Origin: Ignavibacteria bacterium
Lineage (GTDB): Bacteria; Bacteroidota; Ignavibacteria; Kapaibacteriales; UBA2268
Direction of reading: 5' to 3'
Length of the DNA stretch: 64,000 nt
Assembly (NCBI GenBank): GCA_026417135.1
Contig: JAOADV010000009.1
Location: 1 to 64,000, forward strand
In this document: piece by piece, positions 47,590-55,375 of the stretch
Position numbering within the stretch: position 1 is the first letter of the stretch
How the letters are laid out: every line of letters starts with the position of its first letter
Notes under the pieces: model-generated
Database searches by the model: none
Told to the model about the DNA's origin: nothing
The model's input: the letters and a program-made list of their open reading frames with translations, nothing else
Translations under genes and position numbers: made by a program

Positions 47590-47597
47590 CAAAATTA
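47590..47597 (-). promoter_or_regulatory. -7 box for infB
   Basis: TAATTTTG on the minus strand, 40 nt before the infB ATG and inside the 119-base nusA-infB gap. It suggests a promoter in addition to the one ahead of nusA. Confidence 0.35.
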
Positions 47598-47668
47598 CAA
47601 CATATTTGCCAAATAAATTTCCAACCACAGCAGTTTCGAAAATTATACAATGAAGGTAGCTCGAAAAA

Positions 47669-49003
47669 TTAACTAATGGGCGATTGCATCTCGTTCCAGA
47701 TTTTTGTAATGTTTTCAACTGTTTCTTCGGATTCCTCCTCGTCGAACTCTTTCAGCATTATTGAGCGCAATTCAAGTAGAGTTTCGCAAGTCATTCCGTG
47801 AATCGAAAGCAAAGTTTTTGGGTCAGCATTTAAAAATTCCCTTGCCGTTTGGATGCCAAGTTCTATAAGCTGGTTGTAAATGTTTAAACCAAGCTCTTCT
47901 TTGAACTCTGTCAACTCGATATCTTCTCCACTTTCTTTGACAAGAGTAATTTGGTAGCCAGTAAGTTTCATTGCAAGTCGGACGTTTTGCCCATTTTTTC
48001 CAATTGCATAAGGGACTTGGTCGTCGGCAACGATGACTGTTGCAGTACGAAGAATTGGGTCGATTTGCACATCTTTTACAATAGCTGGAGAAAGCGAACG
48101 AGCTACGAAGATTTTTGGGTCTTCCGAATATTCTATTAAATCGATGTTTTCATTATTTAATTCTCGAACAATAGAGTGGATTCGAACTCCTTTCATACCG
48201 ACACAAGCACCGACGGGGTCGACTCTTGGGTCGAGAGAATAAATAGCTACTTTGCTTCGTTCTCCAGGGTCGCGAGCGATTGCTTTAATTTGTATAATTC
48301 CTTCGTAAACTTCAGGAACTTCGATTTCGAATAGCCGTGCTAAAAATTCGTTAGATGCACGCGAAAGGATTATATCGGGTTGGCCTCCGCTTACTTTTCT
48401 TACTTCTTTGATAATAGCCTTTATTGTTTGATTCTTTTTGAATCTGTAAGGTTCATTAGGTATTTGCTCTTCGCGTGGTAAGCGCATTTCGACTTTGTTA
48501 TGCATAATCAAGATGTCGTTTCGACGAACTTGGTAAACTTCCCCAACTATAATTTCTCCTTCTCTCGGTTTATATTCGCGAAAGATTCTTTCCTTTTCGA
48601 CTTCCCGGAGCCTTTGGTTTAAAGTTTGAGCTGCAACGGCAACGATTCTTCTCCCGAACGAATCGTAAATATTGTTGAATGTAATTTCTTCGACATATTC
48701 GTCGCCAAGTTCTAAATCGGGGTCATTAAGTTTAGCTTCCTTCAAAGATATTTGCGTTACAGGGTTTTCGACCTCTTCGACAATTTCTTTTATAAGATAT
48801 ATTTCAATATCACCTTTGTCGAAATTCAGAACAATTTCGAAGTTAGCATCTGGACCATACTTTTTTTTCACCATCAAAGCAAATGTATCTTCGAGAATTT
48901 TTTGCAGAAGTTCTCGCTCGATATTCTTTTCCTTCGCCATCTCTTGGAAGGCTTCGACAACCAATTTCTTATCGACAACGTGTTGTTCCTTTTTTTTAGG
49001 CAT
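47669..49003 (-). CDS. nusA: Transcription termination/antitermination factor NusA
   Basis: 444 residues, shorter than E. coli NusA (495). An N-terminal RNA-polymerase-binding domain (about 1-125), S1 domain (about 135-200: GEIIVGEVYQVRRNDILIMHNKVEMRLPREE), then KH domains: IILSRASNEFLARLF, DPVGACVGMKGVRIHSIVRELNNENIDLIEYS and the second KH with VPYAIGKNGQNVRLAMKLTG. One short helix-hairpin-helix-like segment ends the protein. It heads the infB-rbfA cluster, but rimP, which normally precedes nusA, is absent. A terminator-like hairpin lies 28 nt upstream of the ATG. Confidence 0.95.
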   Translation of the reverse strand: MPKKKEQHVVDKKLVVEAFQEMAKEKNIERELLQKILEDTFALMVKKKYGPDANFEIVLNFDKGDIEIYLIKEIVEEVENPVTQISLKEAKLNDPDLELGDEYVEEITFNNIYDSFGRRIVAVAAQTLNQRLREVEKERIFREYKPREGEIIVGEVYQVRRNDILIMHNKVEMRLPREEQIPNEPYRFKKNQTIKAIIKEVRKVSGGQPDIILSRASNEFLARLFEIEVPEVYEGIIQIKAIARDPGERSKVAIYSLDPRVDPVGACVGMKGVRIHSIVRELNNENIDLIEYSEDPKIFVARSLSPAIVKDVQIDPILRTATVIVADDQVPYAIGKNGQNVRLAMKLTGYQITLVKESGEDIELTEFKEELGLNIYNQLIELGIQTAREFLNADPKTLLSIHGMTCETLLELRSIMLKEFDEEESEETVENITKIWNEMQSPIS

Positions 49004-49031
49004 TCAAACCACCCTTTATTAAAAATCAACA

Positions 49032-49055
49032 AAAAATGGGCTTCTGCCCATTTTT
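49032..49055 (-). terminator. Terminator-like hairpin ahead of nusA (possible attenuator)
   Basis: On the minus strand, AAAAATGGGC and GCCCATTTTT form a perfect 10-bp stem with an AGAA loop, continuing into TGTTGATTTTT. The nearest genes on both sides face away from it, so it is not a normal gene end. A possible -7 box (TATTTTTG, 49057-49064) right next to it could instead mean the hairpin is only partly transcribed. Confidence 0.55.
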
Positions 49056-49239
49056 ACAAAAATAAGAAAAAAACTAAAATTAAAAAAACATTTGATGAAT
49101 TAAATTAGCCATAAATGATAAGTGTATTAAGGATTAAATTTGAGACTATAAAAAGTTGAAGTAATGTTAATAATCCCGAGCCCTATTTGGAACTGCAAAC
49201 TTAAAAAGGCAAAAATTATCAAATCTAAAATCAATTAAT

Positions 49240-49247
49240 TAATTTTG
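49240..49247 (+). promoter_or_regulatory. -7 box for the methyltransferase gene
   Basis: TAATTTTG, 30 nt before the ATG at 49278, followed by GCTTTTG as at secG (GCTTTTT). No good -33 TTG was found. Confidence 0.4.
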
Positions 49248-49277
49248 CTTTTGTTACTAAAATAAGAGTAAAGTTTA

Positions 49278-50612
49278 ATGAAATCAAAAAAAATTTCCAA
49301 GAATAAACAAACCCAAGAAACAATGTTTGGAACCAACGACTTTCCTTCGTACGAGACAATTATAGAAGAATATGCAAAAGAGTTTGTTAACTATATTCAA
49401 CCAAAGGGTGATACTATCTTTGGTTTTTGGATGCAGACATTAGCCGACTTAGAATTTTTGGATTTAGAGTTACAAGGATTAACACAAGAATATAAAATTG
49501 ACCCAATAAACAGGTCTGTTTTTTTAATCGGCGACGACGAATTTATTAGGTTAAGAGTTGCACATCTTGAAAAAGTGAATGGAAAAGCAACTCTATATAC
49601 TGAACTGGTAGATAAATTTGGAGATACAAACGCATACGCTTTCCATAATCTCTATCCATACAAAGGTAAGTTTTACCCACGAGTTGTAAGAACTTTAATA
49701 AATGCTTTCGAGTTAGATAATTCCTCTCTTCTTTTTGATCCCTTCAACGGTTCAGGAACATCGACTCACGAGGCTTCGCTTATGGGAATTAAAAGTGTAG
49801 GTGTTGATGTAACTCCTATGGGAATTATCCTTTCTGAGCTTAAAAATAATTTACTTTTTATAGATAGAAAAGAGCTTTCATTTACAAACAGCGAATTACT
49901 CGAAATTTTGTACTTGTTAGAAAACAAAAAATGGGACCATAGTAACCCTACAATTTACAAATTAATGTTAGCAATATATTTTGACACTGTTGATGCTTTA
50001 ACCAGAACCTCTCGATATAATGGGAAAGGAAAGTTAGCCCTTTTTATTGAAAAGTTTTTATACATAAAAGACTGTTTTGAAAAAACAATGGAGATTAAGG
50101 AAAAATATGAACTTAAATTTGAACGAGCAAATATTATTGAGGGGGATGTTCTTGAATTGAAAAATATAGAGAAATTCAAAGAAAAATTTGACGCTTGTAT
50201 AACAAGTCCTCCTTATTATTTTTCTATTGATTATGTTGGTAAGGACAAGGTTGCCTATGATTACCTTGGAATAGACGTTAAGAAAATCGAATCGAAATAC
50301 TTAGGAATGAAAAATTGTAAGTATGAAAATAATAACTTTCTTGGATTACCTATAAAGGTTGGAACATATTATGAAGACTTGAAAGAATCAATTAAAAATA
50401 TTTATTGGGCATTAAAATGGGGTGGAAAGTTAGCAATCATAATTGGAGATAGCACAGTCAATGGAAAAAAAATTCCAACAACAATGACAACGAAAAGGTT
50501 TTGTGAGGAAGTTGGCTTTAAGTTCGAAAAATTAATATTTAATCCTTTACTTGGAGCTCGCAACAGAGCCATAAGGGGTGAAAGCGTGATAATTTGTTCT
50601 AAAAGCAAATAA
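49278..50612 (+). CDS. Type II DNA methyltransferase (N4-cytosine/N6-adenine class)
   Basis: 444 residues. A motif X-like segment (NLYPYKGKFYPRVVRTLINAF, about 124-144) comes first, then the AdoMet-binding motif I LLFDPFNGSGTSTHEA at about 151-166, and the catalytic motif IV SPPY at 310-313 (CITSPPYYFSIDYVG). SPPY favours N4-cytosine methylation. About 145 residues between I and IV probably include the target-recognition domain; this order is not the usual beta-class IV-then-I order. It pairs with the next gene, 11 nt downstream, as a type II restriction-modification system. Few TCGA tetranucleotides compared with neighbours suggest recent transfer. Confidence 0.88.
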   Translation: MKSKKISKNKQTQETMFGTNDFPSYETIIEEYAKEFVNYIQPKGDTIFGFWMQTLADLEFLDLELQGLTQEYKIDPINRSVFLIGDDEFIRLRVAHLEKVNGKATLYTELVDKFGDTNAYAFHNLYPYKGKFYPRVVRTLINAFELDNSSLLFDPFNGSGTSTHEASLMGIKSVGVDVTPMGIILSELKNNLLFIDRKELSFTNSELLEILYLLENKKWDHSNPTIYKLMLAIYFDTVDALTRTSRYNGKGKLALFIEKFLYIKDCFEKTMEIKEKYELKFERANIIEGDVLELKNIEKFKEKFDACITSPPYYFSIDYVGKDKVAYDYLGIDVKKIESKYLGMKNCKYENNNFLGLPIKVGTYYEDLKESIKNIYWALKWGGKLAIIIGDSTVNGKKIPTTMTTKRFCEEVGFKFEKLIFNPLLGARNRAIRGESVIICSKSK

Positions 50613-50623
50613 TTTAATTTAAT

Positions 50624-51886
50624 ATGCAGCTTAGAAATCTACTTGTTTGCAAAGAAGCGAAAAACGAAATTGAGCTATTGCTTAAAAAAATTTACCTAAA
50701 AAGAATCAAAGAAATGTTTCTAAGAACTTTAAGTTTAGAATCGATTTTCAATATTTTTGATGAAGTTTTTCACGGTCTTTCTAAGGTCTCTGGTTTGAAC
50801 GAAAGACTTTATAGTTTTTATGAATCTTTAATGACAATAACATCCTATTATCAACATAGTCAAGCTGGGAGAGGTAGTTTGGCTACGAAACTATTAAAGG
50901 AATTAGGAACTTCGGGGAAGATGGATTTCGAACTTTCTTTAACAAAGCTTCCTCAATGGTTGGGTCAATCTGTCGAACTGGTGGAATCAGAATTATCCAA
51001 AGTAAAATTCGATATAGTTAACAAATTCAACGACAACCTTGTTCTTTGCGAACTTAAAATGAAAGTCTATTCTGGATGCACTGCTGGTCGTGTTGAATTA
51101 ATGGAAAAGTTCAACAAATTTACTAAGTTAATTATCGATGAACACTCTCTGAGAAAATGTATAGAAAATGCCTCAATCAAAAACATTTATATGATATGTG
51201 GAATTTTATTTGATATTCATGGGGGTCCGGCAACTACCCAAAAAGACATTGATTGGGGTATTTGTTATAACGGCCTTTTACGAGGGAAGAATGACATAAT
51301 TAGAACTTTGAGTGAAAAAAATATCGATTTTAAAATTAAAGAAGGCGAAATACCCGAGAAAGCATTCGTAATCGAGTATAGACTCAACTCCATAAACGTA
51401 AGTATTACTGCTGGCTATGGAAACGAAGTCATCGTAGGGCTTTTTGGTGGTGCCCAAAAATATAATATTGAGCATTTCAAAGAACTTTTAGAACAAATGT
51501 ACTATGATGATTTATGGTTATCACAAATTATTGCCATAAGCGAGAGAACCATTCTAAATCAAAACTACAAAAAACACAAGATATTTGAGAATTTTTTAAC
51601 CACGATTTTAGATAATCAACAAATAATCTCAGCTATAAGTGAAATTCAATCACATCTTAATCTTGAATCTTTGAAGAATATAGCAAAAAGTATAATTGAA
51701 AATTTGAAACAAAATAAAAAGAACATATTACTTTTTACCCCTACTCCTGCAGAAATTATTTTAAACTCTTTTGCTGAAAACTATAATTTACAAGATTATA
51801 TTGCTGATATTGTTCAGTTTTTGGCTTGCGAAGATATTCGGGAATTTTTGGTTAAACGTTACAGATTAATTCGGGGTAACTATTAA
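50624..51886 (+). CDS. Probable type II restriction endonuclease
   Basis: 420 residues, placed 11 nt after the methyltransferase. A PD-(D/E)xK-like centre can be drawn: Asp130 in VKFDIV and Glu143-x-Lys145 in LCELKMKVYSG, followed by CTAGRVELMEKF. The YSGCTAGR neighbourhood loosely recalls enzymes cutting CCGG-type sites (AgeI/BsaWI-like), but I cannot assign a family or a recognition sequence. The N-terminal half (helical, HSQAGRGSLATKLLKEL) could be part of the recognition region. Operon position is the main evidence for the function. Confidence 0.7.
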   Translation: MQLRNLLVCKEAKNEIELLLKKIYLKRIKEMFLRTLSLESIFNIFDEVFHGLSKVSGLNERLYSFYESLMTITSYYQHSQAGRGSLATKLLKELGTSGKMDFELSLTKLPQWLGQSVELVESELSKVKFDIVNKFNDNLVLCELKMKVYSGCTAGRVELMEKFNKFTKLIIDEHSLRKCIENASIKNIYMICGILFDIHGGPATTQKDIDWGICYNGLLRGKNDIIRTLSEKNIDFKIKEGEIPEKAFVIEYRLNSINVSITAGYGNEVIVGLFGGAQKYNIEHFKELLEQMYYDDLWLSQIIAISERTILNQNYKKHKIFENFLTTILDNQQIISAISEIQSHLNLESLKNIAKSIIENLKQNKKNILLFTPTPAEIILNSFAENYNLQDYIADIVQFLACEDIREFLVKRYRLIRGNY

Positions 51887-51976
51887 TTTTTTATAGAGCG
51901 CATAACTTGTTAGTGCAAAATAATGTAACTTTTTAGATAAACAATTTTTAATATTTTAACATTGGACTTATATTCT

Positions 51977-51984
51977 TATTTTTG
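51977..51984 (+). promoter_or_regulatory. -7 box for the molybdenum hydroxylase genes
   Basis: TATTTTTG, a TAnnTTTG match, 25 nt before the ATG of the iron-sulfur subunit gene. No -33 TTG at the right distance was seen. Confidence 0.35.
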
Positions 51985-52009
51985 ATTTTTAGGGTTTTTT
52001 TGTTGGGTT

Positions 52010-52456
52010 ATGAAAATTTTGGTTAACAAAAAAGAATATAATTTGAATATCGACCCAGATATGCCTTTGCTTTGGGTTTTGCGTGATATACTTTATTTGA
52101 CTGGAACAAAATACGGATGTGGAATTGGAGTGTGTAAGACTTGCACTGTTTTAATCGACGGAGTTCCAGAACAATCGTGTGTAGTTCCAGTGAGTTACGT
52201 GGAAAACAAGGAAATTACAACTATCGAGGGATTGTCCGCCGATGGCAACCACCCTTTGCAGAAGGCTTGGTTCGAAAAAAGTGTAAGCCAATGTGGTTAT
52301 TGTCAACCCGGATTTATACTGCAAGCAGCATACCTTATTTCGAAGAATCCCAAACCAAGTTTGGACGACATAAATCGTGCTCTTTCCGAACACATTTGTC
52401 GCTGTGGAACATACAGCAAAATACGTGAAGCAATTTTGTTTGCTACAAAGGAGTAA
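52010..52456 (+). CDS. Molybdenum hydroxylase small subunit, two [2Fe-2S] clusters (IorA-like)
   Basis: 148 residues. The N-terminal plant-ferredoxin cluster is bound by Cys37, 42, 45 and 57 (YGCGIGVCKTC then EQSC). The second, helical cluster domain has Cys95-x2-Cys98 (QCGYCQPG) and Cys130-x-Cys132 (HICRCGTY). This matches isoquinoline 1-oxidoreductase alpha subunits and related two-subunit Mo hydroxylases, where it carries electrons from the molybdenum centre. It has no signal peptide of its own, so it would have to cross the membrane bound to the Tat-targeted large subunit 4 nt downstream. The physiological acceptor is unknown. Confidence 0.93.
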   Translation: MKILVNKKEYNLNIDPDMPLLWVLRDILYLTGTKYGCGIGVCKTCTVLIDGVPEQSCVVPVSYVENKEITTIEGLSADGNHPLQKAWFEKSVSQCGYCQPGFILQAAYLISKNPKPSLDDINRALSEHICRCGTYSKIREAILFATKE

Positions 52457-52460
52457 GTTT

Positions 52461-54812
52461 ATGGATGAAAAAGTATTCTTATCGAGGAGAAGATTTATTT
52501 TCGGAACTGCTTTGACACTGACGGGAGTTGTATCTGGATTTATTTTTTCGGATAAAGCATTAGCGGAACTAATAATTTTGGACGAAAAAGAGAAAGTATT
52601 GGGACTTACTCCAAGCATTTGGGTTGAAATAACAAAGGAAAATAAGGTAGTTGTTACAGTTGCGCGTTCCGAAATTGGGCAAGGAGTTCGGACTACATTT
52701 GCTATGATAGTTGCCGAAGAACTCGACGCAGACTGGAATCTTGTTGTTGCAGTCAATGCGGAAGCCGATTCAAAATATGGCAATCAAGCAACTGGCGGTA
52801 GCACAAGCGTACGAAACTTTTGGACGACCTTACGAAGTGCTGGTGCTCAAGCAAGGCAACTTCTCATTAATGCAGCATCTCAAATTTGGGGTATCCCCGC
52901 TGAAAATTGTTACACCTCCAACAGTTTTGTTTACGAGAGAAATGGAACGCGCAAACTTGCATACGCCGAATTAATTGATAAGGCTGTGCAGTTACCAGTT
53001 CCTCCAGCGAATTCAGTTAAACTGAAAAGTGTTTCTGATTTTAAAATATTAGGAAAGCCACAAAAAAATATCGACGAACCATTTTTTGTAACTGGGAAAG
53101 TTACTTTTGGGTCGGACTACCGTGTCGAAGGTATGAAGTATGCAGTTATTCTACGCTGCCCTTATATTGGAGGTTCGTTGAGTAGTTACGACGACACAGA
53201 GGCAAAAAAAATTAAAGGAGTAGTTGGAGTCTATCGTCTATCCGAAGGTATTGCTGTTGTTGCCGATAATTCTTGGCTGGCTTTGAAAGGGCGCGATGCC
53301 TTGAAGGTCAATTGGAATCGTGGACCGAACGCAAATTTAACTACTGACCAAATTTTTGACAAATTCCGTAGTTTGGTCGAAACATTTCCAAATTTATCCA
53401 ACGAAACAGTTAAAGAAATCGAGACTATTTACGAAGTCCCATTCCTTGCCCACTCGACGATGGAACCGATGAGTGCTTTTGCCAATTATAAAGAGGGAAA
53501 ATGTGAAATTTGGGCTGGCACTCAGAATCCACAAAACGCAAGAACAACTGTTGCTTCGGCTCTTGGAATTTCAGAAAATAATGTTAAAGTAAATGTCCTT
53601 CATTCGGGAGGTGGTTTTGGAAGACGGCTCAACAGCGATTTCGTTGTTATCGCAGCAAAGATTGCCAAAGCTTCGGGGTTCCCAGTTTTGTTCTTTTATA
53701 CAAAAGCCGACGATATCAAAAATGATTATTTCCGCCCAGCAAGTCTTCACTCAATTAAGGCTGGTATTAACGCAAACGGCAAACCAACTGGTTTCTTCCA
53801 TAGAGTAATTTCACAAGGTGATGTCTCCTACGTCAATCCACATTATTCATTGCCCGATGTAAGAAACTATACAGCATCCCACAGTTTTGGAGTAAGAACT
53901 GGACCTTGGCGTTCGGTAGATTATACCCAAAACATTTTTGTTATTGAATCGGTAATCGACGAATTGGCACATCTTGCTGGAAAAGACCCTTTTCAATATC
54001 GAATGGATTTAACTAATGACGCTAAATTAAAGAATGTTTTAAGGAAGGTTGCAGAAAATTCAAAATGGGGGACTGAATTACCAAAAGGTTGGGGCAGAGG
54101 TATATCTTCGTTCGTGGGTTACGGGGCATATATAGCCCACGTTGTCGAAGTTTCGGTTTCGAAAGAGGGTTTCTTAAAGATTCAAAAAATATATGCCGTT
54201 GTCGACCCCGGTTTTCCGGTTAATCCAGAAAACATTAAAAATCAAATTATGGGGGCAGGTATCGATGGGCTTTCAACTGCTTTGAACTCTGAAATAACAA
54301 TTCAAAATGGGCAAATTCAACAATCGGGTTTCCACAATTTCCGTTGGCTACGAATAGATGAAGTTCCAGAGTTTGACATAGAGATACTTACAACCTCGGA
54401 CAGACCTTCGGGAATGGGCGAGGTCGGTTTCCCTTCTGTTACGCCCGCCTTGTGTAATGCTATTTTCGATGCAACTGGAATACGAATTCGTAGATTACCA
54501 ATTGGAAAGACCCCCTTGCTTAAAGTCGATGAAAAAGAGAACAAATCCAAAGATTTGGAATTTAATGCTTATCCAAACCCATTCGAAACTAAAGTTACGA
54601 TAAACATAAAGACAAATGATAATAAATCAAGCAATCTCAGCGTGAGAATATTTGATATACTTGGTAAATTGGTGTTCGAATCGAAGCTGAGTTCTGACGG
54701 AACAAGCTACCATACCCAACTCGATTTCGAAAACTTGCCATCTTCCGTTTATTACGTTGTTTGTGAGTTCAACAACCAATTGCATTCTTTTCCAATTTTG
54801 AAAAAGAATTAG
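52461..54812 (+). CDS. Molybdenum hydroxylase large subunit (IorB-like) with Tat signal and T9SS sorting domain
   Basis: 783 residues from the ATG at 52461, behind AAGGAG. The N-terminus has a twin-arginine signal SRRRFIFGTALTLTGVVSGF (Arg9-Arg10). Molybdopterin-binding domains follow: ARSEIGQGVRTTF, LHSGGGFGRRLNSDF, GVRTGPWRSVDYTQN, and the catalytic Glu654 in SGMGEVGFP. The final 85 residues (about 699-783) start with FNAYPNPFETKV and include VRIFDILGKLVFE, a type IX secretion sorting domain not normally present in this enzyme family. The substrate (N-heterocycle, aldehyde or other) cannot be told. No XdhC-like chaperone or cytochrome gene is adjacent. Confidence 0.92.
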   Translation: MDEKVFLSRRRFIFGTALTLTGVVSGFIFSDKALAELIILDEKEKVLGLTPSIWVEITKENKVVVTVARSEIGQGVRTTFAMIVAEELDADWNLVVAVNAEADSKYGNQATGGSTSVRNFWTTLRSAGAQARQLLINAASQIWGIPAENCYTSNSFVYERNGTRKLAYAELIDKAVQLPVPPANSVKLKSVSDFKILGKPQKNIDEPFFVTGKVTFGSDYRVEGMKYAVILRCPYIGGSLSSYDDTEAKKIKGVVGVYRLSEGIAVVADNSWLALKGRDALKVNWNRGPNANLTTDQIFDKFRSLVETFPNLSNETVKEIETIYEVPFLAHSTMEPMSAFANYKEGKCEIWAGTQNPQNARTTVASALGISENNVKVNVLHSGGGFGRRLNSDFVVIAAKIAKASGFPVLFFYTKADDIKNDYFRPASLHSIKAGINANGKPTGFFHRVISQGDVSYVNPHYSLPDVRNYTASHSFGVRTGPWRSVDYTQNIFVIESVIDELAHLAGKDPFQYRMDLTNDAKLKNVLRKVAENSKWGTELPKGWGRGISSFVGYGAYIAHVVEVSVSKEGFLKIQKIYAVVDPGFPVNPENIKNQIMGAGIDGLSTALNSEITIQNGQIQQSGFHNFRWLRIDEVPEFDIEILTTSDRPSGMGEVGFPSVTPALCNAIFDATGIRIRRLPIGKTPLLKVDEKENKSKDLEFNAYPNPFETKVTINIKTNDNKSSNLSVRIFDILGKLVFESKLSSDGTSYHTQLDFENLPSSVYYVVCEFNNQLHSFPILKKN

Positions 54813-55375
54813 CTCAATTTAATCTTAATCGGACCAGACGAAGAGCAAATTTTTCCCAAATTTGGCAAATTTAATATTCAAAATTTCCTACTGAGAAACC
54901 ACTTCTTTAGATATTCTAATATGCGAATTTTTGTCTAAACATTTCGAAAGCCTAAGGTTTTCATTCGAAATCTGTTAGTATTGTTATTTAGCTATTTTTG
55001 CTTTGTCAGTAATTGAATTAATTCAAGTAGGACAAATTGTTGTATGTATTTCCACAACTTGGTGAAAAATTTTGCCGAAGTAGAGTAAAGAATTTTCATT
55101 TTTTGCCTCCTATTATTCATTTAAAAGACCTAAAAAGGAGATTAAAGGAATAAAGATTTAGTTGATTTTTTCGCCCTAAGATTTGAAGAATTACACTATT
55201 TGTTATTTGAGTAGATTGAAGATTTTGAAATTGATATTTGTTTGATTGCTGTATTTTCTAATTTTTTTAAGTCAGCAATTTCAAAAGAAATAGATTAAGA
55301 AGTTAATTTTTTTGGGTGCTTAATGCTAAGAATTAGTTGTGTAAGGAAATAAGCGAAAAAGTAAAGAATAGAAAG
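54813..55375. other. Gene-poor stretch between the Mo hydroxylase and the transposase-like gene
   Basis: This 563-base AT-rich stretch holds one candidate gene, a 35-residue minus-strand frame at 54992-55099 described separately. I found no terminator hairpin, no tRNA, and no inverted repeats that pair with DNA beyond the transposase-like gene. Confidence 0.6.
54992..55099 (-). CDS. Possible 35-residue small protein
   Basis: On the minus strand, a full AGGAGG Shine-Dalgarno (55111-55106) lies six bases before an ATG at 55099. The frame gives 35 residues ending in TAG, beginning MKILYSTSAKFF and containing KLWKYIQQFVLLELIQLL, a likely amphipathic helix with basic ends. Consensus Shine-Dalgarno sites are rare in this window, which makes a chance match less likely. 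The function is unknown; no conserved family is recognised. It follows the transposase-like gene on the same strand after 276 nt. Confidence 0.45.
   Translation of the reverse strand: MKILYSTSAKFFTKLWKYIQQFVLLELIQLLTKQK

Noticed and set aside
55100-55375. Search for terminal inverted repeats of an insertion sequence around the transposase-like gene
   Set aside because: No matching inverted ends or target duplication could be seen on either side.
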